The notes: generated from the letters alone by a model not told the origin. DNA of 64,000 bases from Candidatus Thiodiazotropha sp. LNASS1 (GCF_964212655.1 NZ_OZ156465.1:558001-622000); one strand, 5' to 3'. Numbered from the stretch's first letter, positions 9,091-18,848 are shown. Numbers and translations are program-made.

Positions 9091-9936
9091 ATGAATTTTG
9101 ATTTTCCTACATTTCTTGTTGTCGCCAGTGCCCTGACAGGCGGCATCTGGTTGTTGGACAGCATCTTTCTGGCACCGAAACGACGTCAGCTGGCAACTGA
9201 TCAAAGTGTAGATACGGATGAGGTTTCGGCCGCAGGAAAAGAGCCTCTGATCGTTGAGTACTCACGTTCTTTCTTTCCTGTAATATTCGCCGTATTGATA
9301 CTCCGTTCCTTTCTGGTGGAACCATTTCGTATTCCTTCCGGGTCGATGATGCCAACGCTGCTGGTTGGGGATTTTATTCTGGTGAACAAGTTCAGCTACG
9401 GAATACGCTTGCCCGTCTTGAATAAGAAAATAATAGAACTGGGTGATCCACAGCGGGGTGACCCCGTCGTCTTCCGTTATCCAAAACAGCCTTGGGTGGA
9501 TTACATCAAGCGTGTCATCGCAATACCGGGGGACACGGTCTATTACCGAAGCAAGACCCTGTATGTGAATGGAGAGGCGATGCCGCAAACTCCTGTGGGT
9601 CGGTATACAGGTACCGGCAGTGGAGTACGCATGACCGGTGCCATAATGGCCATGGAAGATCTTGATGGGACTGAACATTCGGTTCTGATCAATCCGCTTG
9701 CACCTGATCTGCCCACCGGATGCAGGGTTTTGAGCCAGGGACCGATCACCATTCCACAAGGACAATATTTTGTGATGGGCGACAATCGGGACAACAGTAA
9801 CGATAGCCGTTGTTGGGGGCTGGTTCCCGATGAGAATCTTGTCGGTAAGGCCTTCGGTATTTGGATGAATTGGGATTCCGAAATCGATTCATTCCCGCCA
9901 ATAGCATGGGAACGCATCGGAAAGGGTATTGAATAG
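9091..9936 (+). CDS. lepB: signal peptidase I
   Basis: Inner-membrane serine peptidase that removes signal peptides from Sec and Tat substrates. The 281-residue protein has two N-terminal membrane segments (about residues 5-25 and 58-78). The catalytic Ser lies in IPSGSMMPTLLVGD and the Lys general base in DYIKRVIAIPGD. The later conserved box is GDNRDNSNDSRCWG. It follows lepA by 27 bases, a conserved arrangement. Confidence 0.96.
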   Translation: MNFDFPTFLVVASALTGGIWLLDSIFLAPKRRQLATDQSVDTDEVSAAGKEPLIVEYSRSFFPVIFAVLILRSFLVEPFRIPSGSMMPTLLVGDFILVNKFSYGIRLPVLNKKIIELGDPQRGDPVVFRYPKQPWVDYIKRVIAIPGDTVYYRSKTLYVNGEAMPQTPVGRYTGTGSGVRMTGAIMAMEDLDGTEHSVLINPLAPDLPTGCRVLSQGPITIPQGQYFVMGDNRDNSNDSRCWGLVPDENLVGKAFGIWMNWDSEIDSFPPIAWERIGKGIE

Positions 9937-10019
9937 TCGTTTTAAACAAAATTCACTTGCTGAATAGTCTGCTATCAGCTATTTGTGCTGTTTCTTCATG
10001 AAATATCGAGGTATCTCAT

Positions 10020-10394
10020 ATGCAATCACTACAAAAGCAAAAAGGACTCACGTTTATCAGCTGGTTGGTGATCCTGATCGTAGCGGGTTTTTTGGTTTAT
10101 GTCGGTATCAAGATCACTCCTGTCTATATCGATCACTATGCAGTCAAAGCTGCTCTCAGTTCAGTGGAGAACGATCCGTTAACAGCTCGCAAGTCGAAGA
10201 GGGAGATTCGTAATATGATTGCCAAGAGGTTGGATGTAAATAATATCCGACATGTCAATCGGGATCACATCAATATAAAACGCAGTGGTAAGAACACAAT
10301 AATCAGTATTGCTTATGAGGAACGTCGACCTATTGTATATAACATCTCTTTGCTAATGACCTTTGAAGAAACTGCAGAGCTAACAGCCAATTGA
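10020..10394 (+). CDS. DUF4845 family membrane protein
   Basis: Small protein of 124 residues with one N-terminal membrane segment (about residues 11-31, FISWLVILIVAGFLVYVGI) and a soluble, probably periplasmic, domain. DUF4845 proteins are commonly encoded between lepB and rnc in Gammaproteobacteria. The N-terminus (QKGLTFISWL) resembles a pilin-like leader. Function is not established. Its stop overlaps the rnc TTG start, implying coupled translation. Confidence 0.85.
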   Translation: MQSLQKQKGLTFISWLVILIVAGFLVYVGIKITPVYIDHYAVKAALSSVENDPLTARKSKREIRNMIAKRLDVNNIRHVNRDHINIKRSGKNTIISIAYEERRPIVYNISLLMTFEETAELTAN

Positions 10395-11077
10395 AAACTG
10401 ATGTCGATAAGCTTTGCCGAGAACTCGGCTACCGCTTTACAGATCCGCAGTTGATGGAACAGGCGCTGACACATCGCAGCGTTGGTGGTAAAAACAATGA
10501 ACGCCTGGAATATCTCGGTGACGCCATTTTAGGATTTGTCATCGCCGATGAACTGTTCAAGCATTTTCGAGAAGCGACCGAAGGCCAGTTGAGCCGTTTA
10601 CGTTCGAGCCTGGTCAAGCGCGATACCCTGGCCGAAGTGGCCCGCGACTTCAATCTCGGTGACTACCTCCACTTGGGACAGGGTGAGTTACGCAGTGGCG
10701 GTCAAAGCAGAGACTCAATTCTGGCGGATGGATTGGAGGCGATCTTTGCATCGATCTATCTGGATGGGGGTTATGAGGCGTGTCGTCATGTGATTCAGGC
10801 AATTTTTCTGCCTCGACTGGGTAGAATGAACCTGGAGAATCAGCAGAAAGATCCCAAGACAGGGTTACAGGAGTATCTGCAGGCGAATAAGATCGATTTG
10901 CCCAGTTATGAGATTGTGGATATCAAAGGTGATCCCCACAACCAGCGCTTCACCGTAAACTGCGCTGTTATAGGTTTGGGAAAGAAGGCTACAGGAGAAG
11001 GCTCAAGCAGAAGAAAGGCTGAACAGGATGCTGCATCGAAAATGCTGACGCTTTTAAAAGATGACCAAGTCAAATAA
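10391..11077 (+). CDS. rnc: ribonuclease III
   Basis: Double-strand-specific endoribonuclease that processes rRNA precursors and mRNAs. The 228-residue protein has the catalytic signature NERLEYLGDAILGFVIADEL with the acidic metal ligands, and a second acidic cluster in DGLEAIFASIYLDGG. A C-terminal double-stranded RNA-binding domain runs from DPKTGLQEYLQ to the end. It starts with TTG overlapping the upstream stop, and the era start lies inside its last codons, so the genes are tightly coupled. Confidence 0.96.
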   Translation: MKTDVDKLCRELGYRFTDPQLMEQALTHRSVGGKNNERLEYLGDAILGFVIADELFKHFREATEGQLSRLRSSLVKRDTLAEVARDFNLGDYLHLGQGELRSGGQSRDSILADGLEAIFASIYLDGGYEACRHVIQAIFLPRLGRMNLENQQKDPKTGLQEYLQANKIDLPSYEIVDIKGDPHNQRFTVNCAVIGLGKKATGEGSSRRKAEQDAASKMLTLLKDDQVK

Positions 11078-11960
11078 CCATTGCGGATATGCGGCGATCG
11101 TCGGACGTCCGAATGTTGGTAAATCGACACTTCTGAACCGCCTGCTGGGTTTCAGGTTGGCCATTACTTCACACAAGGCGCAAACTACGCGCCATACAAT
11201 TCTTGGTATCAACACGCTTGCCGGAGGCCAGGTGATCTATGTGGATACACCGGGAATTCATCAGCGTAGCGACAATGCCATGAACCGCTATCTCAACCGC
11301 ACCGCTAAAACAGCACTGGCAGATGTGGATCTGCTGATATTCGTGGTTGATGCGTTGAGTTGGAACAGTGAGGATGAAAAGGTGTTGACTCTGATCAAGC
11401 AAGTCGAAACACCCACTATACTTGCTGTCAACAAGGTCGATCGAATTAAACAGAAAGAGAGGCTATTGCCCTATCTTTCCGAGCTCTCTTCTCGCCATCA
11501 CTTCATTGAGATCATACCGGTATCGGCAAAAAACGGAAGGAATCTGGATACGCTTCAGGAACTGGTGCTCCGGACATTGCCGGAGGCTGAGAATTTCTAT
11601 CCGGACGACCAGTTGACCGACCGGCCTGAAAAATTCTTTGCCGCCGAGATGATTCGGGAACAGATTACCAGAAGGTATGCCAAGGAGTTGCCCTATGCAG
11701 TATCTGTTGAAATAGAACGTTTTGAGGAGTTGTCAGGGCTTTATCGTATCCATGCAGTCATTTGGGTTGAGAAAGCGGGACAGAAGGGGATCCTGATCGG
11801 TAAGGACGGACAGGCCCTGAAGGAAGTGGCTACACAGGCGAGAAAAGCCATGCAGCAGTTCTTTGATTGCAAGGTACACTTGGAGCTTTGGGTTAAAGTG
11901 AAAAAAAGCTGGTCCAGTGATGAGGCGGCATTGATCCGGTTGGGCTACGGCGAAACTTAA
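11061..11960 (+). CDS. era: GTPase Era
   Basis: Essential GTPase in 30S subunit assembly that binds the 3' end of 16S rRNA. The 299-residue protein has the G1 loop GRPNVGKSTLLNRLLG, the G3 motif DTPGIH and the G4 motif NKVDR. The C-terminal KH domain contains GQKGILIGKDGQALKEVATQ. Its start overlaps rnc by 17 bases, the classical rnc-era-recO order. Confidence 0.97.
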   Translation: MTKSNNHCGYAAIVGRPNVGKSTLLNRLLGFRLAITSHKAQTTRHTILGINTLAGGQVIYVDTPGIHQRSDNAMNRYLNRTAKTALADVDLLIFVVDALSWNSEDEKVLTLIKQVETPTILAVNKVDRIKQKERLLPYLSELSSRHHFIEIIPVSAKNGRNLDTLQELVLRTLPEAENFYPDDQLTDRPEKFFAAEMIREQITRRYAKELPYAVSVEIERFEELSGLYRIHAVIWVEKAGQKGILIGKDGQALKEVATQARKAMQQFFDCKVHLELWVKVKKSWSSDEAALIRLGYGET

Positions 11961-11969
11961 CAAGCCCTA

Positions 11970-12668
11970 ATGAATGAATTAAGTCCGGCATTTGTAATAC
12001 ACCGAAGAGACTATCGTAATACCAGCCTCCTGTTGGAGCTTTTTCTTGCCAATCAGGGACGGATGCCAGCGATAGCCCGTGGTGCGAAATCCGGTCATTC
12101 CTCCCGTGCCCTGTTGTTACAACCCTTTTCCCCCCTAGGTGTTACTTTGAGCGGCAGAGGTGAGGTTAAAAACCTTACACAGGTAGAACCGGATGGTCAT
12201 CCCTATCGTCTGAAACAAGAGATGATCTATTGTGGAATCTATCTGAATGAGCTGTTGATGCGTCTACTACAGCGAGGAGACCCCTACCCATCCCTCTATG
12301 TCCATTATCAGCAAACACTTGCCAGACTTGCCTTTGGGGAATCCGCCAACCAGTGTTTAAGGGACTTCGAAGTCTCCCTGGTAAGAGAGTTGGGATATGG
12401 GTTATTGTTGGATCGCACCGCGGATACCAATGAGCCGATTTCGCAAGGGCAGCTATATGAATATCACATCGAGCATGGCCCTGTTGTCGCAACAGGTAGT
12501 GGCACGGGCAGTGGCATTCATGGCCAGACACTAATCAGTCTGCACCGTGGAGAGAGACTGGATGAGCGGGGCAGAGTGGAAGCGAAACAACTCATGCGTC
12601 GGGTCATCAGCTATTATCTTGGTGACAAGCCTCTTAAAAGCAGGGAACTCTTCCAATCCCTAAAATAA
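11970..12668 (+). CDS. recO: DNA repair protein RecO
   Basis: Recombination mediator that helps RecR load RecA onto SSB-coated single-stranded DNA. The 232-residue protein has the N-terminal OB-fold region (AFVIHRRDYRNTSLLLELF, then ARGAKS) and the helical C-terminal domain (FEVSLVRELGYGL). The zinc-finger cysteines found in many RecO proteins are not seen, which is usual for gammaproteobacterial members. It follows era by nine bases. Confidence 0.93.
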   Translation: MNELSPAFVIHRRDYRNTSLLLELFLANQGRMPAIARGAKSGHSSRALLLQPFSPLGVTLSGRGEVKNLTQVEPDGHPYRLKQEMIYCGIYLNELLMRLLQRGDPYPSLYVHYQQTLARLAFGESANQCLRDFEVSLVRELGYGLLLDRTADTNEPISQGQLYEYHIEHGPVVATGSGTGSGIHGQTLISLHRGERLDERGRVEAKQLMRRVISYYLGDKPLKSRELFQSLK

Positions 12669-12723
12669 GTAATGAAAGGCGCTTATTTCCAACCAAGGTG
12701 AATGATACTATGAATACCGCAGG

Positions 12724-12766
12724 CCGTGAAATAACGCCGATCACCGCAAATAATCGCAGATTGTGA
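12724..12766. repeat. intergenic repeat unit, second copy
   Basis: The stretch between recO and pdxJ carries AACGCCGATCACCGCAAAT, close to the core at 761-782. The rest of the 233-base gap is AT-rich and shows no gene. Confidence 0.5.
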
Positions 12767-12901
12767 ATCGTATACATTATCAATATTTAAATATGATTGA
12801 TGTGTAAAAAATTATCGTGCGACTGGCTTTGATTTTGCGGCCAGACTTATTTTACGTTTTGATTTTTTCAAACTATCCATTTTTTTGAAGGCGCTACATA
12901 G

Positions 12902-13636
12902 ATGGACGGAAAAGAGATTTTACTTGGTGTCAACATTGACCACGTGGCTACCTTGCGTCAGGCGCGCGGAACCCGATATCCCGAACCGGTACAGGCCGCC
13001 CTGGTTGCAGAACAGGCAGGCGCAGATGCTATTACCCTGCATTTGAGGGAGGATCGCAGACACATCCAGGATAGAGATGTTGAAATCTTAAGCGACCTGT
13101 TGCAAACGCGAATGAATCTTGAGATGGCTGCAACATCGGAAATGGCTGCCATTGCGAAACGCTTTAGCCCCCACGACTGTTGTTTGGTGCCGGAAAAACG
13201 AGAGGAGTTGACCACCGAGGGTGGTCTGGACGTGGCAGGTAATTTGGACTACATGACTGATTTCTGTGCTGAGCTTAATGATGCCGGAATCCGTGTGTCA
13301 CTCTTTATCGATGCAGATTCCAAGCAGTTGGAGGCCGCTAAGGAAAGTGGTGCGCCTGTAGTTGAAATACATACCGGTCACTATGCAGATGCGGTATCAG
13401 ACAGAATTAAGCGTTCCGAACTAGAACGTATAATCAATGCAGTAGAATATGGAAACAGCCTTGGATTACAGGTCAATGCGGGGCATGGACTGGATTACCA
13501 TAATGTTAAAGCCATTGTCGCCGTAGCAGGGATCACCGAGTTGAATATCGGACACGCCATAATCTGTCGTGCGCTATTCCGTGGTCTTGACCAGGCAGTA
13601 AGAGAGATGAAGGCACTCTGTAGCAATATGATTTAG
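12902..13636 (+). CDS. pdxJ: pyridoxine 5'-phosphate synthase
   Basis: TIM-barrel enzyme that condenses 1-deoxy-D-xylulose 5-phosphate with 3-amino-2-oxopropyl phosphate to form pyridoxine 5'-phosphate, the last ring-forming step of vitamin B6 synthesis. The 244-residue protein shows [58 protein letters not shown] and the C-terminal phosphate-binding LNIGHAII. It closes the rnc-era-recO-pdxJ group; the acpS gene that often follows is absent. The intervening repeat suggests it has its own promoter. Confidence 0.97.
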   Translation: MDGKEILLGVNIDHVATLRQARGTRYPEPVQAALVAEQAGADAITLHLREDRRHIQDRDVEILSDLLQTRMNLEMAATSEMAAIAKRFSPHDCCLVPEKREELTTEGGLDVAGNLDYMTDFCAELNDAGIRVSLFIDADSKQLEAAKESGAPVVEIHTGHYADAVSDRIKRSELERIINAVEYGNSLGLQVNAGHGLDYHNVKAIVAVAGITELNIGHAIICRALFRGLDQAVREMKALCSNMI

Positions 13637-13716
13637 TGCAAACAGGCACTGGTGCAATATGGTTACTGCCTGACACGGTCAATCATTGGCCATAAATATA
13701 CAGTAATTAGCTTTCA

Positions 13717-14700
13717 TCAGCCGACCAGCTGCGTGCGCATGACGATTGCCAGGACTACCAGTACCAAGGTGGCAATCCAAACCGCAATATAGATCCTCAT
13801 TGCCCGTTTTGCCTTGGTTTTCTCGGCCCAGGTGCGTGGCTGGATGCCTTTTACCAGAAACACAAGCTTGGCCGCAAGGTTGACGCAAACGATATTTGCT
13901 GCAAGCAGTAGTGCCGCACCCATCGCCAAATCCACCCGCCAGTGACCCAGTGTCAGGCCTACCGCAGCGGCAGGTGGCAGCAGGGCAACCGCAACCATGA
14001 CACCGACCAATACACTTGGCAGACCCGTGGTGAGTGAGAGTGCGGCAGCCGCTCCAGAGGCAAGAGCAAGGGCTAGAGAATCCATGCCGACATCTGTCCG
14101 TGCCAGCAGTTCAGGACTATCTAAACCGAAAGGCCATAGTAACCCGATGATATAGGAGAGGCCGATAGCAATAACGATACCTGTAAGCAGGGATTTGAGA
14201 GAGTTCTTCATCAGATGAACATCACCCAATGCAGTGCCGAGACCGAAGGCAAGATTGGGACCCAGCAGGGGAGCGATAACCATGGCTCCGATGATGACTG
14301 CGACATTGTCCTTCACCAGCCCGATCGCCGCTACGATGGTCGATAAGATGACCAGGAAGATAAAATTGCTGTCCAGACGCGCGTTCTTATCCACGGCTGC
14401 ATACATTGCTTCCCGTGTCGAACTGGCGGAATCCTCTTCTCTTTCCTGCTCGGTCCTTGCACGTGGCAGGGTGGCATCGACAGGAAAGACGATGATGCGG
14501 GCGGTCGATTGAGCACCGAGTATATTCTGCAACGCATCGAGAGTCGGTTGCACATTTTCGTCAGTGACCAGCATGCGCATAGGTTGCCTGCCATCCTCTC
14601 CCTCCTGCCCCAGCCTGAAATCCCTGGCCTTGTACTTCTCGGCGATAATGGAAATAGTGGGGTGGCTGCTGGCGTTGGCAATGACTTCTATCAGCTTCAT
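13717..14700 (-). CDS. DUF389 / TIGR00341 family membrane protein
   Basis: Integral membrane protein of 327 residues. An N-terminal soluble part of about 130 residues (opening KLIEVIAN) precedes the DUF389 domain with several membrane helices, including DNVAVIIGAMVIAPLLGPNL and SGAAAALSLTTGLPSVLVGV. A lysine/arginine loop (TWAEKTKAKRAMR) separates the last helix. Function of this widespread family is not established. It converges on pdxJ. Confidence 0.85.
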   Translation of the reverse strand: MKLIEVIANASSHPTISIIAEKYKARDFRLGQEGEDGRQPMRMLVTDENVQPTLDALQNILGAQSTARIIVFPVDATLPRARTEQEREEDSASSTREAMYAAVDKNARLDSNFIFLVILSTIVAAIGLVKDNVAVIIGAMVIAPLLGPNLAFGLGTALGDVHLMKNSLKSLLTGIVIAIGLSYIIGLLWPFGLDSPELLARTDVGMDSLALALASGAAAALSLTTGLPSVLVGVMVAVALLPPAAAVGLTLGHWRVDLAMGAALLLAANIVCVNLAAKLVFLVKGIQPRTWAEKTKAKRAMRIYIAVWIATLVLVVLAIVMRTQLVG

Positions 14701-15128
14701 TTCTTGTTTCTACTCATATGAAAACGAGGCTTGCGGGCGTTTATCAGATTGTCTGAATTGGGTAAGTAATCTGTCCAATCAATCATAAGAGAAAAATATG
14801 ATGTAACTGCAAATAAACGTAAATCACCGCATATTTAACGCCAATCTTATAACTATTTCATATGGCATTCATGCTATTTCCGATTAATCCGACTCGTCTG
14901 AGGATCATTCAAAGTTGTCTGAATAGAATTGTTTAGACACATAGCCAACAATTTCGGGGGATAAATACAATTTCGCATTCATGTGTAGCCTTTTTGTGGC
15001 GCTGCTGATACCCGGCCAGTCTGATGAAGAGTGGGGGTCTTTCTATCATATCGTGTAATGAATACTGCGGAAATCGCATGGATTTCATGCTTAGTCGTCC
15101 TAACTTCAAGTGCCAGATTGTATGTGCA
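14701..15128. other. 428-base gap holding the third repeat unit and no gene
   Basis: AT-rich spacer between two minus-strand genes. Apart from the repeat unit at 14807-14850 I see no convincing coding frame, RNA gene or terminator. It must contain the promoter of the DUF389 gene; a forward frame starting at 15031 is antisense to the methyltransferase. Confidence 0.5.
14807..14850. repeat. intergenic repeat unit, third copy
   Basis: The segment has two head-to-tail units, CTGCAAATAAACGTAAATC and ACCGCATATTTAACGCCAAT, matching the first copy (757-794) with a few substitutions. Unlike that copy it lacks the downstream inverted arm. Confidence 0.55.
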
Positions 15129-15923
15129 CTACTTTTTGGCCGGTAGCGCCATCATTTGTCTGCAAATAGGCGATAGGTTCAGTCCTGTAGACTGGTACAT
15201 TGTCTTGGCCCGCTGCATCAGTGAGACAAGTGAGGGTGATGGCGTGACAGTACAAAACAGTACAATGTTGTCCATATCGGCCACATCGTATAGTAAGATC
15301 CAGGGGAATGCACTGCGTAGAGTGATCAGAACCTCAATGATCTCGGATTCCGATCTGGGCAGAATATTGACTGCAAACACCCCACCTGTATTCAATGCGC
15401 GAGCTGCATGCATGACAAATTCAGTGGAGAGCTGTGAATTGGCGGTTCCCTGTCTGGTACATATATCGGATACCAGAATGTCGAAACCACCCTGATTTAT
15501 CTCGAGATATTTTTCTGCCGGCAACTGAAAAACTGTATGGCTTGATGGGATATGGAAATATTGTTTGGATATTTCAATTATTCTGGCGTCGATTTCGACT
15601 GATACCAACTCAATATCGGAAAATTGCGACAGAATGAACCTTTCAATCGAACCGGAACCCAGCCCTAGGTTGAGCAGATTGCTTGGTCGCGGCATAAACA
15701 GGAGTGAACAAAGCAGTGCCTGAATATAGGTGAGTACAGGAAGGGCCGGTTCCTTTAACAGCATGACTGATTGGATGGTACCGTCAGGAAACCGGATCCA
15801 TCGTAAGTCACCATTCTGGCGTATATCCAAACCCTCTAAATCTGCCGTTCGATGATTAACCTGTTCTCCTGGTAGAGTCAGCAGATGCTCCATGTTCATG
15901 GTGTATTGCTCTATCTTGAGCAT
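15129..15923 (-). CDS. spermidine synthase-like methyltransferase-fold protein
   Basis: The 264-residue protein has a Rossmann-type nucleotide-binding core of the spermidine-synthase/SAM-methyltransferase group. It shows LLNLGLGSGSIERFIL (the glycine-rich loop), LVSVEIDARIIEISKQYF with the acidic residue that contacts ribose, and FDILVSDI. The spermidine-synthase gatekeeper segment is not obvious, so it may not use putrescine. No signal peptide or membrane segment is visible. It stands alone, with no polyamine genes nearby. Substrate not known. Confidence 0.7.
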   Translation of the reverse strand: MLKIEQYTMNMEHLLTLPGEQVNHRTADLEGLDIRQNGDLRWIRFPDGTIQSVMLLKEPALPVLTYIQALLCSLLFMPRPSNLLNLGLGSGSIERFILSQFSDIELVSVEIDARIIEISKQYFHIPSSHTVFQLPAEKYLEINQGGFDILVSDICTRQGTANSQLSTEFVMHAARALNTGGVFAVNILPRSESEIIEVLITLRSAFPWILLYDVADMDNIVLFCTVTPSPSLVSLMQRAKTMYQSTGLNLSPICRQMMALPAKK

Positions 15924-15990
15924 GGTTTTTTACTGTACAGATGTGTGTGGACCCTGCGAGGGCAGTGAGAGTTAACGTAGTGCCGGATGG

Positions 15991-16419
15991 CTAGCTGCTG
16001 ATGTAACTGACCAATTGTTCGATCACGAATTGCTGTTCTTCAATGATCGCTTTTACCAGGTCGCCGATGGAGATGATGCCGACAAGCTCATTATCTTTCA
16101 TTACTGGGAGATGACGAATGCGTTTTTCCGTCATGATCGCCATACACTCCTCTGTGGTTTGTTCAGGGTTGACCACCAGAACCTGGCTACTCATTATCTC
16201 TTTTACCCGGGTCTCTTTCGATGTACGTCCCTTCAGTATGATGTTGCGGGCATAATCGCGCTCGGAAAAGAGTCCGACTATCTTTTTGTCCTTCATAACG
16301 ACCAGAGAACCGATCTCTTTATCGGCCATCGATTGCAAGGCTTCGAACACCGAGGCATTGGGATCGATGGTCTCGATATTGTAACCCTTGCGTTGTAAGA
16401 GCTGATTGACTGTTAACAT
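15991..16419 (-). CDS. CBS domain-containing protein
   Basis: Cytoplasmic protein of 142 residues made almost wholly of a tandem CBS pair, a module that binds adenine nucleotides and regulates partner proteins. CBS1 contains ASVFEALQSMADKEIGSLVV and GLFSERDYARNII; CBS2 contains VKEIMSSQVLVVNPEQTTEE and RIRHLPVMKDNELVGIISIG. AGGAGG lies eight bases upstream of the ATG. The partner cannot be deduced from context. Confidence 0.9.
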   Translation of the reverse strand: MLTVNQLLQRKGYNIETIDPNASVFEALQSMADKEIGSLVVMKDKKIVGLFSERDYARNIILKGRTSKETRVKEIMSSQVLVVNPEQTTEECMAIMTEKRIRHLPVMKDNELVGIISIGDLVKAIIEEQQFVIEQLVSYISS

Positions 16420-16584
16420 ACCGATGCCTCCTGTGGATTTTTCTCGTTAGTGCTCGTGCATAGTGTATGAGGTTGTCTACAAACCCCAAACTGACTTGGA
16501 TTTCCCATAATAATAGATCATGAAGCCCCGAAAGAGGGAAATCAGTACTGCGTTCAGTGGGTAAATCGGGGTAAAATCAAGGCC

Positions 16585-17478
16585 ATGAAATACAAAACAA
16601 TTGAACAATTCGTTGGTAATACACCGCTGGTCAGACTTCAGCGTCTGCCCGGTGATGACAGTAATACTCTGCTTGTGAAACTGGAGGGGAACAATCCCGC
16701 CGGCTCGGTGAAAGACAGGGCTGCCGTCAGTATGATCAGCCATGCCGAGGCTCGTGGAGAGATCAAGCCCGGTGACACCCTGATCGAAGCTACAAGTGGA
16801 AATACAGGGATCGCACTGGCAATGGCGGCAGCAATCAAGGGTTATCGATTGATTTTGGTGATGCCTGAACATATGAGCCTGGAACGGCGTGCTGTGATGA
16901 AAGCATTCGGGGCTGAACTGCTATTGACCCCTAAAGAGGGCAGTATGGAGGCCGCTATCGACAAGGCAAGAGAACTGGAGGCTTCAGGTCGCGGATTGAT
17001 TCTTGATCAGTTTTCCAATCAGGATAATCCCCAAGCCCATATTGAAGGTACCGGACCTGAGATCTGGCGGGATACAAACGGTGAAGTGACCCATTTTGTG
17101 AGTGCCATGGGTACTACAGGTACCATTATGGGTACCTCTGTCTATCTCAAACAGCAGAACCCTCAGATTGAAATCGTCGGTGTTCAGCCCATGGAAGGTT
17201 CGAATATACCGGGGATTCGCCGCTGGCCTGAGGCCTATTTGCCAAAAATCTACGATGCCTCGAGGGTTGATCGGATAATCGATGTTTCTCAAACGGATGC
17301 TGAAGAGACGACACGTCAATTGGCGGCCAAAGAGGGGATCTTCGCCGGTATCTCCTCCGGTGGAGCCGTTGCCGCTGCGCTGAAACTGGCCTCGGTGGTG
17401 GAGAATGCGGTGATTGTCTCCATAATCTGTGACCGGGGTGATCGCTACCTCTCCACCGACGTCTTTCCAGCAAGCTGA
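16585..17478 (+). CDS. cysM: cysteine synthase B
   Basis: PLP enzyme that makes cysteine from O-acetylserine and sulfide or thiosulfate. The 297-residue length and sequence fit CysM rather than CysK. The PLP lysine is Lys43 in NPAGSVKDRAA, the substrate loop is TSGNTG (residues 70-75), and the phosphate-binding glycine loop is SAMGTTGTIMG. The C-terminal ICDRGDRYLST is typical. It is two bases from rlmD, the cysM-rlmD order seen in Pseudomonas, although relA does not follow here. Confidence 0.93.
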   Translation: MKYKTIEQFVGNTPLVRLQRLPGDDSNTLLVKLEGNNPAGSVKDRAAVSMISHAEARGEIKPGDTLIEATSGNTGIALAMAAAIKGYRLILVMPEHMSLERRAVMKAFGAELLLTPKEGSMEAAIDKARELEASGRGLILDQFSNQDNPQAHIEGTGPEIWRDTNGEVTHFVSAMGTTGTIMGTSVYLKQQNPQIEIVGVQPMEGSNIPGIRRWPEAYLPKIYDASRVDRIIDVSQTDAEETTRQLAAKEGIFAGISSGGAVAAALKLASVVENAVIVSIICDRGDRYLSTDVFPAS

Positions 17479-17479
17479 A

Positions 17480-18814
17480 ATGGGGCGCAGACGCAGACGC
17501 CAACCGCTCCCTGTGGAGCCGGTCGAAGCCGAGATCGAATCCCTGACCCAAGATGGGAAAGGCGTGGCCCATATCGACGGCAAGGCGACATTCGTCTATG
17601 GATCGCTATCGGGTGAGCGGGTACGCTTTGTCTATACCGGACGTCGACGTAAATATGACGAGGGCAGGGTGGTTGAGGTCATCGAGCCCTCGCCACAGCG
17701 AACAGAGCCCCGCTGCAGTCAATTCGGCATTTGCGGTGGCTGTAGCCTCCAGCATCAACAGTCGGAAGCACAGGTTGCCAGCAAGCAGCAGGCAATGCTG
17801 GATGCCTTGAAGCATATCGGTAAAGTCGTGCCTGAGGAGGTAATGAGTCCCCTGGTTTGTGAGTCAGTCTGGGGTTATCGTCGCAAGGCCCGCTTGGGTG
17901 TGCGCTATGTGCCGAAGAAAGGCGGTACCTTGGTAGGCTTTCGCGAGCGGGGTTCATCCTTCGTTGCCGATATCGATCAATGCCATATTTTGCATCCCAG
18001 GGTAGGTCAACTGATACCGCAGCTTAGTGCATTGATTGATCAGTTATCGATACATGATCAAATCCCCCAGATCGAGATGGCCATGGGCGATGAGGAGTGC
18101 ATTCTGATCTTTCGCATGCTGTCGCCACCTTCCGACGAAGACCTGATGAAGCTCGCGATATTTGCCCCCCAGCATTGTATTTCAATTTATATCCAGGAAG
18201 GCGGGCCTGAATCAATCCGCCCATTGGACTTTGAGCCTACAACGCTCAGCTATTCACTGCCCGAGTATGATCTCCAGCTCGATTTCCTGCCCAGTGACTT
18301 CACCCAGGTCAATACGGATATCAATCGACAAATGGTAAAGCGGGCGATCTCGCTGCTTGAATTACAACCCGATGACAGGGTATTGGATCTGTTTTGTGGA
18401 TTGGGTAACTTCACCCTGCCATTGGCAAGCGCTGCAGGACAGGTCACCGGTGTTGAAGGTGACAGCGGGTTGGTCGTCAGGGGCAGAGAGAACGCACTGC
18501 GCAACGCAATCGATAATATCGAGTTCTATACTGCTAATCTCTATGAGACGTTGGACAACGAACCCTGGCTCATGCAACGTTTCAATAAGGTGTTGCTCGA
18601 CCCACCCCGGAGTGGGGCGGTTGAGATACTCGAGCACTTACCCAAACTGGGCGCTGAACGCATTGTGTATGTCTCATGCTACCCGGGAACCCTGGCGCGG
18701 GATGCCGGTATACTGGTGCATGAACAGGGTTATCACCTGAAATGTGCCGGTGTCATGGATATGTTTCCGCATACCGCCCATGTGGAGTCAATAGCACTGT
18801 TCGAGAGATGCTGA
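17480..18814 (+). CDS. rlmD: 23S rRNA (uracil-1939-C5)-methyltransferase RlmD
   Basis: SAM-dependent enzyme that methylates uridine 1939 of 23S rRNA. The 444-residue protein has an N-terminal TRAM domain (VEAEIESLTQDGKGVAHIDG) and cysteines expected to hold a 4Fe-4S cluster (CSQFGICGGC plus the Cys in DIDQCHIL). The methyltransferase domain has VLDLFCGLGNFTLPLA and the catalytic-cysteine motif YVSCYPGTLARD. ATG 17480 is used since family members start near this basic MGRRRRR; the longer frame from 17429 lies inside cysM. Confidence 0.95.
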   Translation: MGRRRRRQPLPVEPVEAEIESLTQDGKGVAHIDGKATFVYGSLSGERVRFVYTGRRRKYDEGRVVEVIEPSPQRTEPRCSQFGICGGCSLQHQQSEAQVASKQQAMLDALKHIGKVVPEEVMSPLVCESVWGYRRKARLGVRYVPKKGGTLVGFRERGSSFVADIDQCHILHPRVGQLIPQLSALIDQLSIHDQIPQIEMAMGDEECILIFRMLSPPSDEDLMKLAIFAPQHCISIYIQEGGPESIRPLDFEPTTLSYSLPEYDLQLDFLPSDFTQVNTDINRQMVKRAISLLELQPDDRVLDLFCGLGNFTLPLASAAGQVTGVEGDSGLVVRGRENALRNAIDNIEFYTANLYETLDNEPWLMQRFNKVLLDPPRSGAVEILEHLPKLGAERIVYVSCYPGTLARDAGILVHEQGYHLKCAGVMDMFPHTAHVESIALFERC

Positions 18815-18848
18815 GCCTGGCGCCAATTGATTTGCAGGTAAATAATAT

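Noticed and set aside
755-14850. CRISPR array
   Set aside because: Units are too short, scattered in three sites, and lack regular spacers or cas genes.
15031-15495. 154-residue plus-strand frame
   Set aside because: Mostly antisense to the methyltransferase-fold gene, which has clear motifs; the plus product shows none.
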